Assembly: GCA_012845835.1 (NCBI GenBank)
Contig: JABAKD010000009.1
Coordinates: 2,977,324 to 3,041,323 of the forward strand
Length of the DNA: 64,000 nt
Origin: Undaria pinnatifida
Lineage: Eukaryota > Sar > Phaeophyceae > Laminariales > Alariaceae
Reading direction: 5' to 3'
Part shown: piece by piece, positions 21,840 to 32,312 of the stretch
Position numbering within the stretch: position 1 is the first letter of the stretch
How the letters are laid out: every line of letters begins with the position of its first letter
Notes under the pieces: model-generated
The model's database searches: none
Told to the model about the DNA's origin: nothing
The model's input: the letters and a program-made list of their open reading frames with translations, nothing else
Made by a program: the position numbers and the translations under genes

Positions 21840-23985
21840 AATGAAAATACACTCCAGCTGTGAGATCGAATATTTCGTCGAAATTTATCTTCGCAAGCTG
21901 TGTGTGATACTCCGATCGCGCGCATTACGAGTTGTGTATCCTCATTAAGGATATAGGTCGGCGACTCCCCTTACAACTACAGTGTAGCTATCAGGGTGAA
22001 CAGGATGATTTTAGTCAGTCTGTGCGCGGAAACTACAAAACCCGTTTCTGAGTGGGACAAAAACCCGTTTCTGAGTGGGACAAAATCTGACAGCTGTGAA
22101 GGGAAATGTATCCTTTTATCAAGTGAATCTTGTGAGTCGAATAACCGGTGAGGGGGGTGGGGCGGAGTTTTTGAGGACGTGGGGGCGTGGTTTTGATCAA
22201 AACCGAGCGGGTTTGGAGGGGGGGGGGGGGGAGGGGAAGGGGGCAATTTGTGCATGTAAGCTATAAATCCTTTCGAGGGGATAGATCTGACGGTTTCGGC
22301 ACCAGTATATTATTGGGGGCAGAGGGGGGGGGGGAGGGGCGGGGGGGGCAGCTCAATATGTGCCTGGAAACTATACATTTTTTTGAGGGGATAAATGTGA
22401 CGGTTTTGGAAATAATACATCAGTTTATCATGTATATCCTGGGGTAAGTCGTACAATCAGTGAGTAAAGAGAGGGTGGAGTTTTCGAGGGGGTTGGGTTG
22501 GGATGGGTTGGGGGGGAGGTGGTGTGTGGGGGCGGGGGGGGGGCGGGGGGGGGGGAAGGGCTTTAGGTGAGGGGTTTGTTATACGAGTGGTGCTAGGTCT
22601 AGGCGATGGTGCGGGTGATGGGGAAGAAGGGGGCGTTGGAGGCGGGGGGTGGGGGGGGGACACAGCGGCATGGATGGCTCTCGAAAGATAATGAGGTAAC
22701 TGTTCGTGACATAGTGTACGCTTATACGTCCTGTTTTCTCCCCACTGTCGTCGAAGATGTTGTAGTCCTGAAGATGTCGCGTCCATGTCTGGTGCTCTTG
22801 TTAGTGGTGTTCATGAAAACATGCCCTAACATGTAGTAGATGATCGCTGAGTGGTGTTCCTTTCCTTTACATCAAGCCAGGTAGTATATGCCAACGCAAC
22901 CGCTTGCTTGAAAAACGACAAAGAAATTTCTCACACACCTGACACAGAGAAGACGCGCCCGAAGATTGTTCAGTATACCGACGGTCAGGAACAGGTTATC
23001 GAGCAGCGCACTTGATTTTTGCTACCGCTCCTCACTCCACCTAAGACACTACGGGCATGCGTTGGACCCAGTTCGATGATGCCCAAAACCAATTTCAAAG
23101 GAGGTGATGTGGTAGGCGAATGCTATAATGGTTTGCGCTGCCGCGAATACCCCGCCTCTCGTTCTGTTTGTTCTTGCGTTCTAGATGAACCTGTCAGTTG
23201 GCAACGAGCAGTTGTGATGCATATTAAGGTTTGTGTAAAGACTTTATGTGGACTATGTGATGTTTCTGACTCGTAGGGACCTCACTTTGGAACCCAGGGT
23301 ATATGGGTTCCATCTTTTGACTGGTGTTCGTATGCGGACGTACTTATGGTTTTAGTGTGTCGTGTGTCCGCGTGGTTTTTGTTTCACGTATGTTTTGGTT
23401 GATATTCTAGACTTGGTTATCGTATTGTTTCAAAGTGGTGTTTTCCGCGTTTTTGATGCTACACGTATATGTTTTGGTTTATGTTCTAGACTATGTTATC
23501 GTGTTGTTTCGGAGCGGTATTTTAGAATGCATATTATTTCGTAACCACGTAGTTTTTGCTACTCGTGTACGTTTTGGTTTGTGTTCTAGGTTTCGTTATC
23601 GTATTGTATCAGGGTGGTGTTTTCGAATACATAATATTTTGCTTTGTTTGTTTTGCAACCACGTGGTTTTTTTTACACGTACTTTTTGTTTGATGTTCTA
23701 GACTTCATTGTCGTATTGTATCAAAATCGTGTTTTCGAATATATATATTGGTGTACAGTGGTTGGGGGGGGGGGGGGGAAGGGGGGGAGGGAGGAAAAGG
23801 GGGGAGGGGGGGGAGGGGGGGGGCTGTTGTAGAAATCTCCAAACGTATGTTTGTACGCCGAGAAAACTGCTTCGGGGGGCCTAAAACGAGGTTGCGAGGG
23901 ACGTTTGGGAATTTCAACGTTCCCCCTCGCGGCTTTTGTCACGTATGGTCAAATGCATATTTATCCCTGAAGATATATAATACAT
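21840..23985 (+). mobile_element. G-module/M composite, copy d (inserted in satellite)
   Basis: The satellite array is interrupted here and resumes at about 23,986, so both ends of the inserted unit can be seen. The left end is TACACTCCAGCTGTGAGATC. The right end is near GCATATTTATCCCTGAAG. Both sit in AT-rich satellite sequence (TATAATT on the left, TATATAATA on the right). The first 900 bp are G-modules with many G-tracts (22,210-22,345, 22,485-22,680). From 22,740 the sequence is M-type and carries a coding frame. Another G-tract lies at 23,760-23,822. A 22-bp tandem duplication lies at 22,038-22,081. No transposase is seen. Confidence 0.75.
22878..23276 (+). pseudogene. M family distal exon(s), copy d
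   Basis: An acceptor-like TTTCCTTTACATCAAGCCAG precedes a plus frame of about 130 codons with one internal TGA at 23,013 and a final TAG at 23,274. It reads VVYANATACLKNDKEISHTP, then YTDGQEQVIEQ, LLPLLTPPKTLRACV, GGDVVGECYNGLRCREYPAS, RSVCSCVLDEPVSWQR and a Cys-containing tail. Copy B at 37,998-38,350 shares NATACLK, TDGQEQVIEQ, FLLPLLTPSKTLRACVEPS, GDVVGKWYND, SRSACSCVLDEPVIWQR. Cys spacing suggests an extracellular protein. No named domain is assigned. Confidence 0.55.
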
Positions 23986-24960
23986 TTGCTGTGGCATAAA
24001 GTGATTCATCTGCGATGCTGAACAAGGCACTTGCAGCAAACGAACTAAAACTCCCCCTTGAACATATAGAAAGTGAGCGACTAGTGTTAACGGAACGATG
24101 CGTTTGCGCGTCAGAACTTGCCAGTGAGCATGGACAAATGAACAGAGCCTAAAGTCTGTGAACCATACAACGACCAGTACGGACGTAACGATGCGTTTTT
24201 GAGTAAGAAAACACCATGGAGCATGATCACACGAACAAAGCCTGTGGTCGTCTGTGAAATGTACGACGAGAAAGTTCTCAAATGTGAACAAAATCTGAGC
24301 TTCGTAACAGCTACAGTATATACATACAATATTATTGTATATATAATACAGCTACTGTGGTATAAGGTGCTGCATCTGCGATTCTCAACAAGGCACCCGC
24401 CGCAAGTGAACTAAAACCTCCTCTCGAACGTAAAGAAAATGAGCGTGCAGCGCTGACGGAACAATGCGCGTGCGAGTCCGAAATGCCAGCGAGCATGAAC
24501 GCATGAAGAGAGCCTGCGGTCGTTTGTGAATCGTAAGAAGATGGAAATTCGCAATTATGATCAGAATCTAAGCTTCGGAACAGCTACAGTATATTCACCC
24601 GTACAATATTGTATATATTTAGTACAGCTGCTGTGGCATACGTTGCTTCATCCGCGATGTTGAACAAGGCACCTGCAGCCAGCGAACTAAACTTCCCTTG
24701 TGTCTTCTACCTGATATATAATACAGCTACTACTGCTGTGGCATCACATGAGCATGGACGCATGAACATAAACCCGCGGTCGTCAGTGAACCCGTATGAC
24801 TAGAAGTATCCGCAAATGCAACTACAGTTGAGGTACCACGTAAGCATGAACGCATGAACAGGGCCCGTGGTCGTCAGTGAACAACAACGACTGGAAACAT
24901 TTCTCATTTGTGAACAGAATCTGAACAGTTAGAGCATTTTGCACAAATACTAAACGCAGC
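23986..24960. repeat. About 280-bp satellite, remaining units
   Basis: Units begin with CATCTGCGATGCTGAACAAG-like sequence at 24,007, 24,373 and 24,649, spaced 366 and 276 bp apart. Shorter broken units follow to about 24,960. The longer first unit has an internal duplication. Each carries an AT-rich junction with TACAGCTACTGTGG. Confidence 0.8.
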
Positions 24961-25780
24961 TGCTGTAGTACCACCTGAGAGCGAGTAAACTACCATCCAC
25001 ACACGATCAAAATATAACTTCACGTTGGTGAACACAACTCCCTGCGCGGGTCACGTGCAGGCTGAACGCATAGGTTTCTGTGTACATGTGTAGTGGTAGA
25101 TACGGCAGAGAGGAGGACGTGGTCGGGCCACCCAATTACGCACGGGATAGAACAACACATGACGTCCAGAATATATATATATATTTTTATATATATTTAA
25201 TTTAAAATATTGGAGTGATGGCGTATCAATTTGGAACCGTGGGTTCGTATCCCACAGACCTTTTGTGTCTTTTGGGAGGGAAGTAGCTTACTTGAATTCT
25301 TGAATGCTGTATTAAGAGTAACATAAAAGAAAACTTATCATATTTTGTATTTGTACTCTTCCCGATATTAAAGCCCGGGGGAGAAAAAACAAAATATACC
25401 TTGGAGCGTATATATTTTCGTTACCAAGTAGAGATGTAGCATTAATCGTTTCCACCAGAGCCCGGTATAGATACGGAGATAGAAGGCACGTGCCTCCGAT
25501 CTACTTCCCAACTTTCCCGAACAAATAACGCCAACCTTATCTTACGAAACCCATCCAAATGATTTTAAATTCGGATATTTACAGGCCTCTCGAGGCCGTA
25601 TCTAAACACCTACCATACATATCATAGAACAGTATGGTAGAAACCACAGTAATAATAATATGAAATAGATGTGAAGTTTGATCTCAATTCCCCACCTAAA
25701 GTATAAATACCTACTCTCACCATTATAGTGGACAAAAAGTAGGACCCCTTCTAATAAAAATCTCACTCGTGAAGTATATG
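24960..25780. other. Unassigned, AT-rich
   Basis: No gene is recognised. It holds a TA-rich tract (25,171-25,210) and a tRNA-like T-arm (25,239-25,255). Confidence 0.4.
25239..25255 (+). other. Isolated tRNA-like T-arm (Pol III B-box-like)
   Basis: GTGGGTTCGTATCCCAC forms a 5-bp stem with a TTCGTAT loop, close to the Pol III B-box GGTTCRANTCC. No D-arm, anticodon arm or matching acceptor stem is present in the preceding 70 bp, so this is at most a tRNA relic or a SINE head. Confidence 0.3.
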
Positions 25781-25965
25781 ACAAGTACCAACACTGCAGG
25801 TTGCAAAGATGAGTATTGACCTGAAAATCGTCGTACTCACGGCTGACGTCCTTGAAATATTTTTGTAAAAAAAAAAACGCAAGTATACGACAAGCAAATG
25901 TACCCACACACAATAACACCGACTACACGCAAATGCACCCACACATAATAACACCGACAATGCAT
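25780..25965 (-). repeat. Relative of the G-module end, plus a 35-bp tandem duplication
   Basis: At 25,800-25,855 the minus strand reads GTCAGCCGTGAGTACGACGA, then ACTCATCTTTGCAACCTGCA, a diverged version of the conserved G-module end. Its frame VSREYDDFQVNTHLCNLQC parallels SSCEIEYFVETHLCKLC in other copies. Next to it, 25,894-25,963 holds two copies of a GCAAATGYACCCACACA-type unit. Confidence 0.5.
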
Positions 25966-26211
25966 GTGAGAAACATACCAGGTGAAAGCAAACGAGTGCG
26001 CATGATGTCACGCCTCGAAAAACGACGCAGCGCGAGTTGCTGATTTGAGCATAACACGATATAAATTTTAGAGCATTTGAGCAACTTTTTGTCCCGAGAA
26101 GAAATAATTACACAATGTACATGGTTGCACCGAAAAGCTGGTCGTGGAAAAAGCAATGATAGTAAGTGGGCCGTCCGAACTGGTTGATCAAGATGAAGCA
26201 TGCGACTCACC

Positions 26212-26880
26212 TTATCCTTTGTCAGTGACGTAGGTTGGTTTTGCCTTCTTCGCGACCGAACCAGCAGACACCCCAAGTTTGCTGCTATTACCCTCGCCAC
26301 CTGTTCGCTCCGCCATTCCATCCAACTCGCTGATGAGGCTTTGCACGTCTTCTGGAGTGCTCTTGGGGACGGCCGACCCTGCTGGCGAGGGGCTCACGAC
26401 GCTCTGGACGTCGTCGTCACGCTCCCGGTGGCCCTCCGCTGCCGCCGCCAACCCGGAGGCGGAGAACGAGATGCTCGGAAAAATCAAATAACTCTCCGCG
26501 ACCTTCATTTTTCCTCGGTCGAAGCAGCGCCAGATGTACTCGGCTACTTGTGCGCACATGTCCCGCTTAGCGCGCTCCCCCTGCGTCACACGATGCGGCA
26601 GAAATCTGTTAAGAATCCAGAGGGTTGTCCGCATCGCCCGCTGTCACCAACATGCCGAGGGTGGTCCGTAGGTTCGATGCGGAGAGCGACAAGGCCGCTT
26701 GAATGGAGCCGTCCAGCGAAATGCCCAACTTCTGTAGCACCCAGCGGCCAGTGCCCTGCCGGTCGTTGACCACGACCGCCTCCTCTACCGTGCTAAACTC
26801 GTCGGGGACGACCGCCTTGGAGGCATCGATGATTATTATGCCCGATGTTGAGTCCACAAGCAAGAGAAAGGATCAACGGG
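26212..26880 (-). pseudogene. GC-rich gene fragment of unknown function, frameshifted
   Basis: Two minus-strand frames abut and overlap at 26,609-26,634. The upstream one (to a stop at 26,609) includes SGIIIIDASKAVVPDEFSTV, GRWVLQKLGISLDGSIQAAL and SLSASNLRTTLG. The downstream one (to TAA at 26,212) includes ILNRFLPHRV, CAQVAEYIWRCFDRGKMKVA, ESYLIFPS, a DDDVQSVVSPSP stretch, TPEDVQSLISELDGMAE and a Lys-rich end. A single frameshift would join them into about 220 residues. A donor-like AAGGTGAGT follows the TAA by a few bases. The block is clearly more GC-rich than the DNA on both sides. I do not recognise the family; a host exon or a Gag-like protein are both possible. There is no ATG at the upstream end. 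Confidence 0.45.
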
Positions 26881-27004
26881 AAAACACCCCTACGATGAAG
26901 ACGCGACGAAAGGAGAGGCTTCTGCGGTAGGCGCGCCAAACCCCCGAGCAAGGCGAACGGAGTGGCGCGCGGGCTGCCGATTCAAAGTCTTAACAGATCA
27001 ATTC

Positions 27005-27764
27005 TCAATCTGTGTTTTCCCCTCGAAACAGGGTGCCAAATAGAAAAGTGAGCGTGTGTTCTGGCTCTCCAAAATTTGGGTCCTTTATTTCATGACAGAT
27101 CTGGGATCGATTTATATCTTTTTTCATATCTGGACTTAATAATACTTCTGGTGTTTCCGATATCCCCACGAAATATTCCACAAACATATACCCCGACACC
27201 GTATCATTCCATTATCGTGAGTCCTTCCTGCTGCTTCCACTGACTATTATCACCTGATTGGTATATACATTAAAGGTATTCGGTGATGGTTACATCTTCG
27301 TGCAAGTCGTAAAATAGTTTGCAACATATTTAGATATGTTCTCGTGTAGCATCACAACACTTTTTACACATTCCGTCCTATTTTTCAAACATTCCCAACA
27401 CCTTACCTCCGATCCCAGATTCCCACATATTTTTCCACAACCCATCCCTCAATATTGTGTCATAGCCCGGCGTTCTTCCTATCGTGACTTATCTTACGTA
27501 ATGTGTACACATGGTATATTCAACTAAGATTCGGCCTCAATCCTGCTTGCCCTATGCTCATGGTTGTGCTATTCTCCAAGATTGTTCCTATGTTATCGTT
27601 CAAAATCTTACATAATGTTTGGCATACGCTGCTTAATAGCGTCATATCTCGGTAGTTCCCCCGGTCAGCCTAGCTCGTTTCTTAAACAAGTTTACTAATA
27701 CTCCTTCTCCCCACCTCTCAGGCGCGTACTCATTTTCCAATATCCAACTATACATCATAACCAT
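27005..27764 (-). pseudogene. Non-LTR (LINE) reverse transcriptase, fragment 3, downstream part
   Basis: Minus-strand pieces show a LINE RT. RGNYRDMTLLSSVCQTLCKI and LNDNIGTILE at about 27,680-27,590 match the family box NYRGI(T/S)LL.....K. IGQAGLRPN at about 27,570-27,540 matches QAGFRP. MFVEYFVGISETPE at about 27,190-27,150 corresponds to the FADD box with its catalytic residues lost. It aligns by eye with fragment 2 (6690-7860) and continues beyond the Copia insertion at 33,573-34,130. Stops and shifts are common. Confidence 0.75.
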
Positions 27765-27769
27765 CATGG
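27765..27769. other. Target-site duplication, left copy (CATGG)
   Basis: CATGG precedes the left LTR and is repeated right after the right LTR at 33,568-33,572. LINE fragment 2 carries the uninterrupted form ATCATGGTAA at the homologous site near 7375. Confidence 0.93.
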
Positions 27770-28199
27770 TGTTGGATTAAATCGGTTATGCGAAGAATAA
27801 TGTGCTCCCAGCAGCCCAGTCTCAGGGCGCGAGCTTCACTGCAACACACAGTGTGAAGAAGATGGTATATAGATGTCTTTATTAGCTGGTCCCGGATGCT
27901 GATAAGAGGGAAAGAGATGGAGTGAGGCGAGTGGGCGAAGCCATCTCGCTCCACACCAGGCAATATTCTCAACGCCCCAAATTCCCAAATACTACAGGTG
28001 CTACATTCTCATATTTCCACGTGTTCCTAGATTGGTTCCAGGAACAGTCTACAAGGACCTTCGGGACTATTCCACGTGTCCTTCCCATGCTATAATATTC
28101 CGCAATGCACAGTCGGGTAATCCGACAATACCCCGTCGGACGATCCTTCGTGACCATCGTTGTTCCTACTTTGTTCGTTGAGACAAGCTATATCGAACA
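27770..28199 (-). repeat. Copia 3' LTR (relative to element)
   Basis: 430 bp, TGTTGG...CGAACA. It differs from the other LTR at two sites: ATTGG versus ATCGG in CCTAGATYGGTTCC, and GCACAG versus GCACCG. The polyprotein frame reads through its boundary and stops inside it at 28,090. Confidence 0.96.
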
Positions 28200-29925
28200 C
28201 CCTCCCTCGCGCTGGATCAACTAACAAGCCTCCAACAACACTGGCAACTCCCAAAAGCAATTTACGACGGAAAACATATATCCCCAACAAAAAGTCACGG
28301 TGTTTCTCAAAACTCTCCCGAGCAATCGCCTTGGTGAGAATGTCCGCATGTTGATCTTCCGTCCTTAAGTACTTGACGCATAAATCTCCTTTTCCCACCA
28401 ACTCGCGCAGGAAGTGGTACCTCACATCGATGTGCTTGCTGTTTGACAAACTCAGTGGGTTTTTGGCCAAGTCAATCGCCCCTTTGTTGTCTTCAAACAC
28501 TCCAATGCTCGGCGATCCAAGACTAGGCATCAAGAAAACCAAGACTCCTCGCACGTACAGGGCCTCCTTCACCCCGTCGGCCATCGCTACGTACTCGGCC
28601 TCAGTGGTGGAGCGCGTAACGCATTTCTGCGTCCTAGAAAACCAAGATACGAGCGTTCCTCCGCAGCAAACAGCTACACCAGATACCGAACGCCTGTCCT
28701 CGGCCTTGTGGGCGTAGTCTGCGTCTACGTACGTCTCTAGGTCGTATTCCAACTGTACATCCCCCAACTTACTCTCTTTCCTGAAAGTCAAGCCCAAGTG
28801 GGCTGTAGCGCTCAAGTACTCGAGAACCTTCCTAGCAGCCTTCATGTGTACTTCCTTAGGATCGTGCGAGAACCGCGCATTCGCTCGCACTGCGTTTGAG
28901 ATGTCAGGTCTCGTCTGGTTCGCAATCCACATCAAACTCCCCACAATTTCACGGAAATTCGCGTCCACCACAGGTTCCTCATCACTCACGTACCTGAGGT
29001 CCAACGACGGTGAAGCGGGGATGGGGCTGGTCTTGGTGATACCGAAACGGTCGACAACGTTTCGGATGAACTGAGTCTGTGAAATCTCCAAGGTTCCCTT
29101 CTCACGATCCCTCCTGTACTCGCTACCCATGTACCACGTAACCTCGCCCAGATGTTTTGTAGGGAATCTCTTATTGAGATCAGCTACTACCGAATCCGTC
29201 ACCCCCTTGGTCGCTGCGATCTTGATGTCGTCCACGTGGACCACCAGCATCGCCACAACCGCGTCATTCAACATTAGTCGAAACACGCACGGGTCTACCA
29301 AGCACTGCTCAAACCCACACTCTACTAGGGTTGACGACAGTAGCTTGTACCATGAGTGGCCACTCTGCTTCAGCCCGTAAAGGGCTTTGTTGAGTAGGAC
29401 TACCTTACCGGACATCTCGCCACAACCGCGAGGAAGTCTCAAGAAAATCTCGGTATCCAACTCTGCCTGAATAAAGGCCTGGTCAACGTCCAAGTGTCTC
29501 AAGTCCCAATCAAGCTTGCACGCCATTGCTGCAATGAGTCTGTTAGACGTGGTCGAGGCAGTGGGGGCAAAAGTCTCGAAGTAGTCAACTCCCTCTACCT
29601 GACTATAGCCCTTAGCTACCAACCGTGCCTTAGCTCTATCAATTATGCCGTGCGCGTCGCTCTTCCACTTCAAGAGCCACTTTGACTCTACGATATTGTT
29701 ACTGGCGGGAAGTTCAGAAACCTCCACAAACGTTCCAGCAGCTTCGAGTCCATCAAACTCCTATCTCATCGCGTCCATCCAAACGTCCGAATGCTTCGAC
29801 TTACCAGCTGCGGTGTATGACGTTGGTTCCGGTTCAGCCTCTTTGACAAGGCAATCGGGCAACTTCGTCTTCTCACACTCCGCTTCATTCGCCGCCAGTA
29901 GCGCCTGGAACACACGGCCTCCTTC
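28090..29925 (-). pseudogene. Copia polyprotein, reverse transcriptase and RNase H part (one internal stop)
   Basis: This is the same frame as the upstream Gag-pol part, separated from it by TGA at 29,926-29,928 and interrupted again by TAG at 29,761-29,763 (context DAMR, stop, EFDGLEAAGTF). The RT block follows: KWLLKWK, ARLVAKGYSQVEGVDYFETF, APTAS, LDVDQAFIQAEL, LNKALYGLKQSGHSWY. The catalytic box is VVHVDDIKIA, with His where Tyr is usual. Copia RNase H follows with YVDADYA, TRSTTEAEYVAMADG, VFEDNKGAI, KHIDVRYHF and QHADILTKA. The last roughly 35 codons are encoded by the LTR. Both stops would revert by a single T to C change (CGA, CAG). Confidence 0.95.
28200..28210 (-). promoter_or_regulatory. 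Polypurine tract
   Basis: On the minus strand GCGAGGGAGGG lies immediately before the 3' LTR, the position and composition of a plus-strand priming site. Confidence 0.8.
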
Positions 29926-32298
29926 TCAGGGCCCGATCGCACTAATCAGTCCTGCTGCCGCTTCCCGATTGAGCGCCCTGGTCTGCGCTCTCGTACGTCC
30001 CTCCCGAATCTCTTCACCATCGCCCGGTCCTGACATGTGCGCTCCAAGTTCGCGTGCAGCAGTCCGGACCGCCGTGGGGGTTGGAGCTTCATCGTCAGAG
30101 GCCGACGCGTCGCTTCCATCCTGAGACGAAGAGTCGCTGTCAGATAATTCGCTGCTGACCGCTGATGTATCGTTCGGCTCCACATCTTCGGCGCGAAACT
30201 CGTCGCCAGCTTGCGGTATCGGAGACACCGCTGGCGTCATCGGGGACACCGCACGGAGTTGGTGAGGAATTCCCCTCCCCAAAACCGGCAGTGGAGTCGT
30301 CGGGGCGGAGACAAAGTCCTCCGTCCCTCCCAGCTCTGGCGCATCTTCTAGCCCCTGCGTCCCTCCCTGTTCCGGTACCTCCGGCAGCTGGGATAGTACC
30401 GCTCCCACATCAAGCGTTGCCTCCCAGGTCACATCTCGAGTCTCCACCACCCTGTTCCCCCGCGTGAGCATCCGCAAAGAGTCACTTGGGTGGTCGATGC
30501 CCGGCCCGAGGTAAAAGCAGCTCTCGGCCCGGGGTGACGACTTGGACGGGCGGTTCCAGCGGCAGTACGCTGGGCAAAGGAACGGGTGTGGCGAGGCAGG
30601 TGCGGCAGCTCCATGCCACATCTCATGCGGAGACTTGTTGCCGGGGTTGGCAGTGGTTGCGGTGTGGTTCAAGGCGTCACAAGACCAGTGCACCGCTTCC
30701 GCCCACAGGGATTCAGTCGGCGGTAGTTGAACGAGCGGGAAAATGATAGGGGCTTGGATGCACGCAGCAAGCGCTGCGTTCTGAATGATGCCTAGCGCTC
30801 TCTCGACAACACCGTTCTGCTTTGGGCTGTCCGCGTTGGTGAATTCCTGCTTGATGCAAAACTGTTTGCACACCTCTCCAAACTCCCCACCAAAGAATTC
30901 CCCACCGTTGTCAGACCTTACAATCTCAACCTTCGAGGGGACACCGTCGGCGCGCACATCAGCCAAAAACGTCCTAAACGCGTCTGCTGCATCCGATTTG
31001 TGCTTCAGAAAATATACCCAGGCGTAGCGAGAGAAGTCATCCTCCACTAGCATGACATACCTCTTACCCAACAGAGAAGGGGTTCTCTTAGGGCCACTTA
31101 GATCAACAAAGACCCGTCCCAACTTCTCTGGCGCGCGTGACTTAGTACTGCTGGGGATTGGTTTGCGGTAACCTTTCGCCATAGAACAGCCAGTACAGGG
31201 TCTTAGCGTCCCTAACAGTTCTACACCAAGTGCCTTTGCTGTCTCTCTCAGCAGTAGTTCGTTAGAGTGGCCATGCACGCAGTGGAAGATGTTGATATCT
31301 ACAGCAGTCTCAGCAGAAGCAGCGCTACCGGGGGCAAGCACGGGAAACGCCAGGGGAAAATCGCAACCAGTCTCCCCTCGGTTCTCAGCGGGGTCGGGTG
31401 TCAATAGGGGAAACGGCACATAGCCGTTGTCTGGCTCTATCCTGCAAGCGAAGTTGGAGTAACTAGATCCATCACCCTCGAATCTCAACCGTCCATCGAA
31501 AAGAGAAATGCACAAGCCCTCATCCTCGGTCATGAATCCTACTCCCTGCTTATGCGCGGCCATTAGCGAAAACAAGTTGAACGCCAAGTCCGGCATGTAT
31601 GCCACATCTAACAGTTTAACAGTTAGATCTCCGGGGAAGACTACAGTCAGCGTGCCATACCCCACGACGTCGATCAGGTGGTTGTCACCGATCCTAACCT
31701 TGTCGTCGCACAGTCGTACGTCACTCAACAGGTCAGCCGAATGAGTCATGTGAAATGAAGCACCACTGTCTGCTATCCATTTCTCAGCTAAGCTCTCTGT
31801 TATGCTCTCACTACGTTCCTCAGTACACGAGTCATCACTACGGCTAAACATAGCATTCGCAAGACAGCACACAGTCTCACCACTGTTGTTCTGTTCCTGT
31901 ACACCTTCGCCAGACGTCCTCTCCGAAGCCGGGGTGACACGAGCCTTGCACTGGTACCACATGTGCCCGGGTTCCAAGCAACGGATACACTTACCCTTCA
32001 CCTTATCATACTCTGATTGGGGGATGGTCTGCTTGGGGGTGGGGGGGCTGCCTCTACCTTCGCTACCCTGGCTAGCATCAGCATTCGCTGATTCCTTGTT
32101 TCGCGACCTAACATTGTTACGGTTGGATCCGCGACCACCTCCACGGTTACCTCCACGCCCATCTCCGCGGCCACCTCGGGCAGCACCATTCGAAAACAGT
32201 GCCTGACCCACGTTCTTTCCTTTTGGCACGGGAAGTCTCAGGTGCCTCTGCCTGACAATGCTCTCTATTTCAGCTCGGGTGATTTCATCGCGGTACAA
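29926..32298 (-). CDS. Copia Gag C-terminus, protease and integrase part (790 codons open)
   Basis: A long open minus-strand frame. Residue positions count from an internal Met that is not the true start. An Arg/Gly-rich stretch (about 41-66) precedes a CCHC zinc knuckle (C104, C107, H112, C117, CIRCLEPGHMWYQC). The aspartic protease site IADSGAS is at about 175-181. The integrase zinc domain has H339, H344, C368, C371. The catalytic core has D399 (FVDLSG), D463 (RSDNGGEF) and E499 (NGVVERALG), which is the D,D35E spacing. A Copia integrase C-terminal region follows (KSPHEMWHG, PRAESCFYLGPG). It ends at TGA 29,926-29,928. In an intact Copia element this would be fused to Gag upstream and to RT downstream. 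Confidence 0.95.
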   Translation of the reverse strand: MYRDEITRAEIESIVRQRHLRLPVPKGKNVGQALFSNGAARGGRGDGRGGNRGGGRGSNRNNVRSRNKESANADASQGSEGRGSPPTPKQTIPQSEYDKVKGKCIRCLEPGHMWYQCKARVTPASERTSGEGVQEQNNSGETVCCLANAMFSRSDDSCTEERSESITESLAEKWIADSGASFHMTHSADLLSDVRLCDDKVRIGDNHLIDVVGYGTLTVVFPGDLTVKLLDVAYMPDLAFNLFSLMAAHKQGVGFMTEDEGLCISLFDGRLRFEGDGSSYSNFACRIEPDNGYVPFPLLTPDPAENRGETGCDFPLAFPVLAPGSAASAETAVDINIFHCVHGHSNELLLRETAKALGVELLGTLRPCTGCSMAKGYRKPIPSSTKSRAPEKLGRVFVDLSGPKRTPSLLGKRYVMLVEDDFSRYAWVYFLKHKSDAADAFRTFLADVRADGVPSKVEIVRSDNGGEFFGGEFGEVCKQFCIKQEFTNADSPKQNGVVERALGIIQNAALAACIQAPIIFPLVQLPPTESLWAEAVHWSCDALNHTATTANPGNKSPHEMWHGAAAPASPHPFLCPAYCRWNRPSKSSPRAESCFYLGPGIDHPSDSLRMLTRGNRVVETRDVTWEATLDVGAVLSQLPEVPEQGGTQGLEDAPELGGTEDFVSAPTTPLPVLGRGIPHQLRAVSPMTPAVSPIPQAGDEFRAEDVEPNDTSAVSSELSDSDSSSQDGSDASASDDEAPTPTAVRTAARELGAHMSGPGDGEEIREGRTRAQTRALNREAAAGLISAIGP

Positions 32299-32312
32299 GA
32301 GCGTGCGTTGTT

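Noticed and set aside
23340-23740. Gene in the stretch with repeated TATTGTTTTGGTTYATGTTC-like phrases
   Set aside because: Repeats of about 90-100 bp (GTGGTTTTTG...CGTATTGT...) explain it: a diverged tandem repeat inside copy d, without a stable frame.
24007-24960. CRISPR array
   Set aside because: Units are about 280-365 bp with no short direct repeat and unique spacer alternation; it is a satellite.
25200-25275. tRNA gene
   Set aside because: Only a T-arm is present; D-arm, anticodon arm and acceptor pairing are missing.
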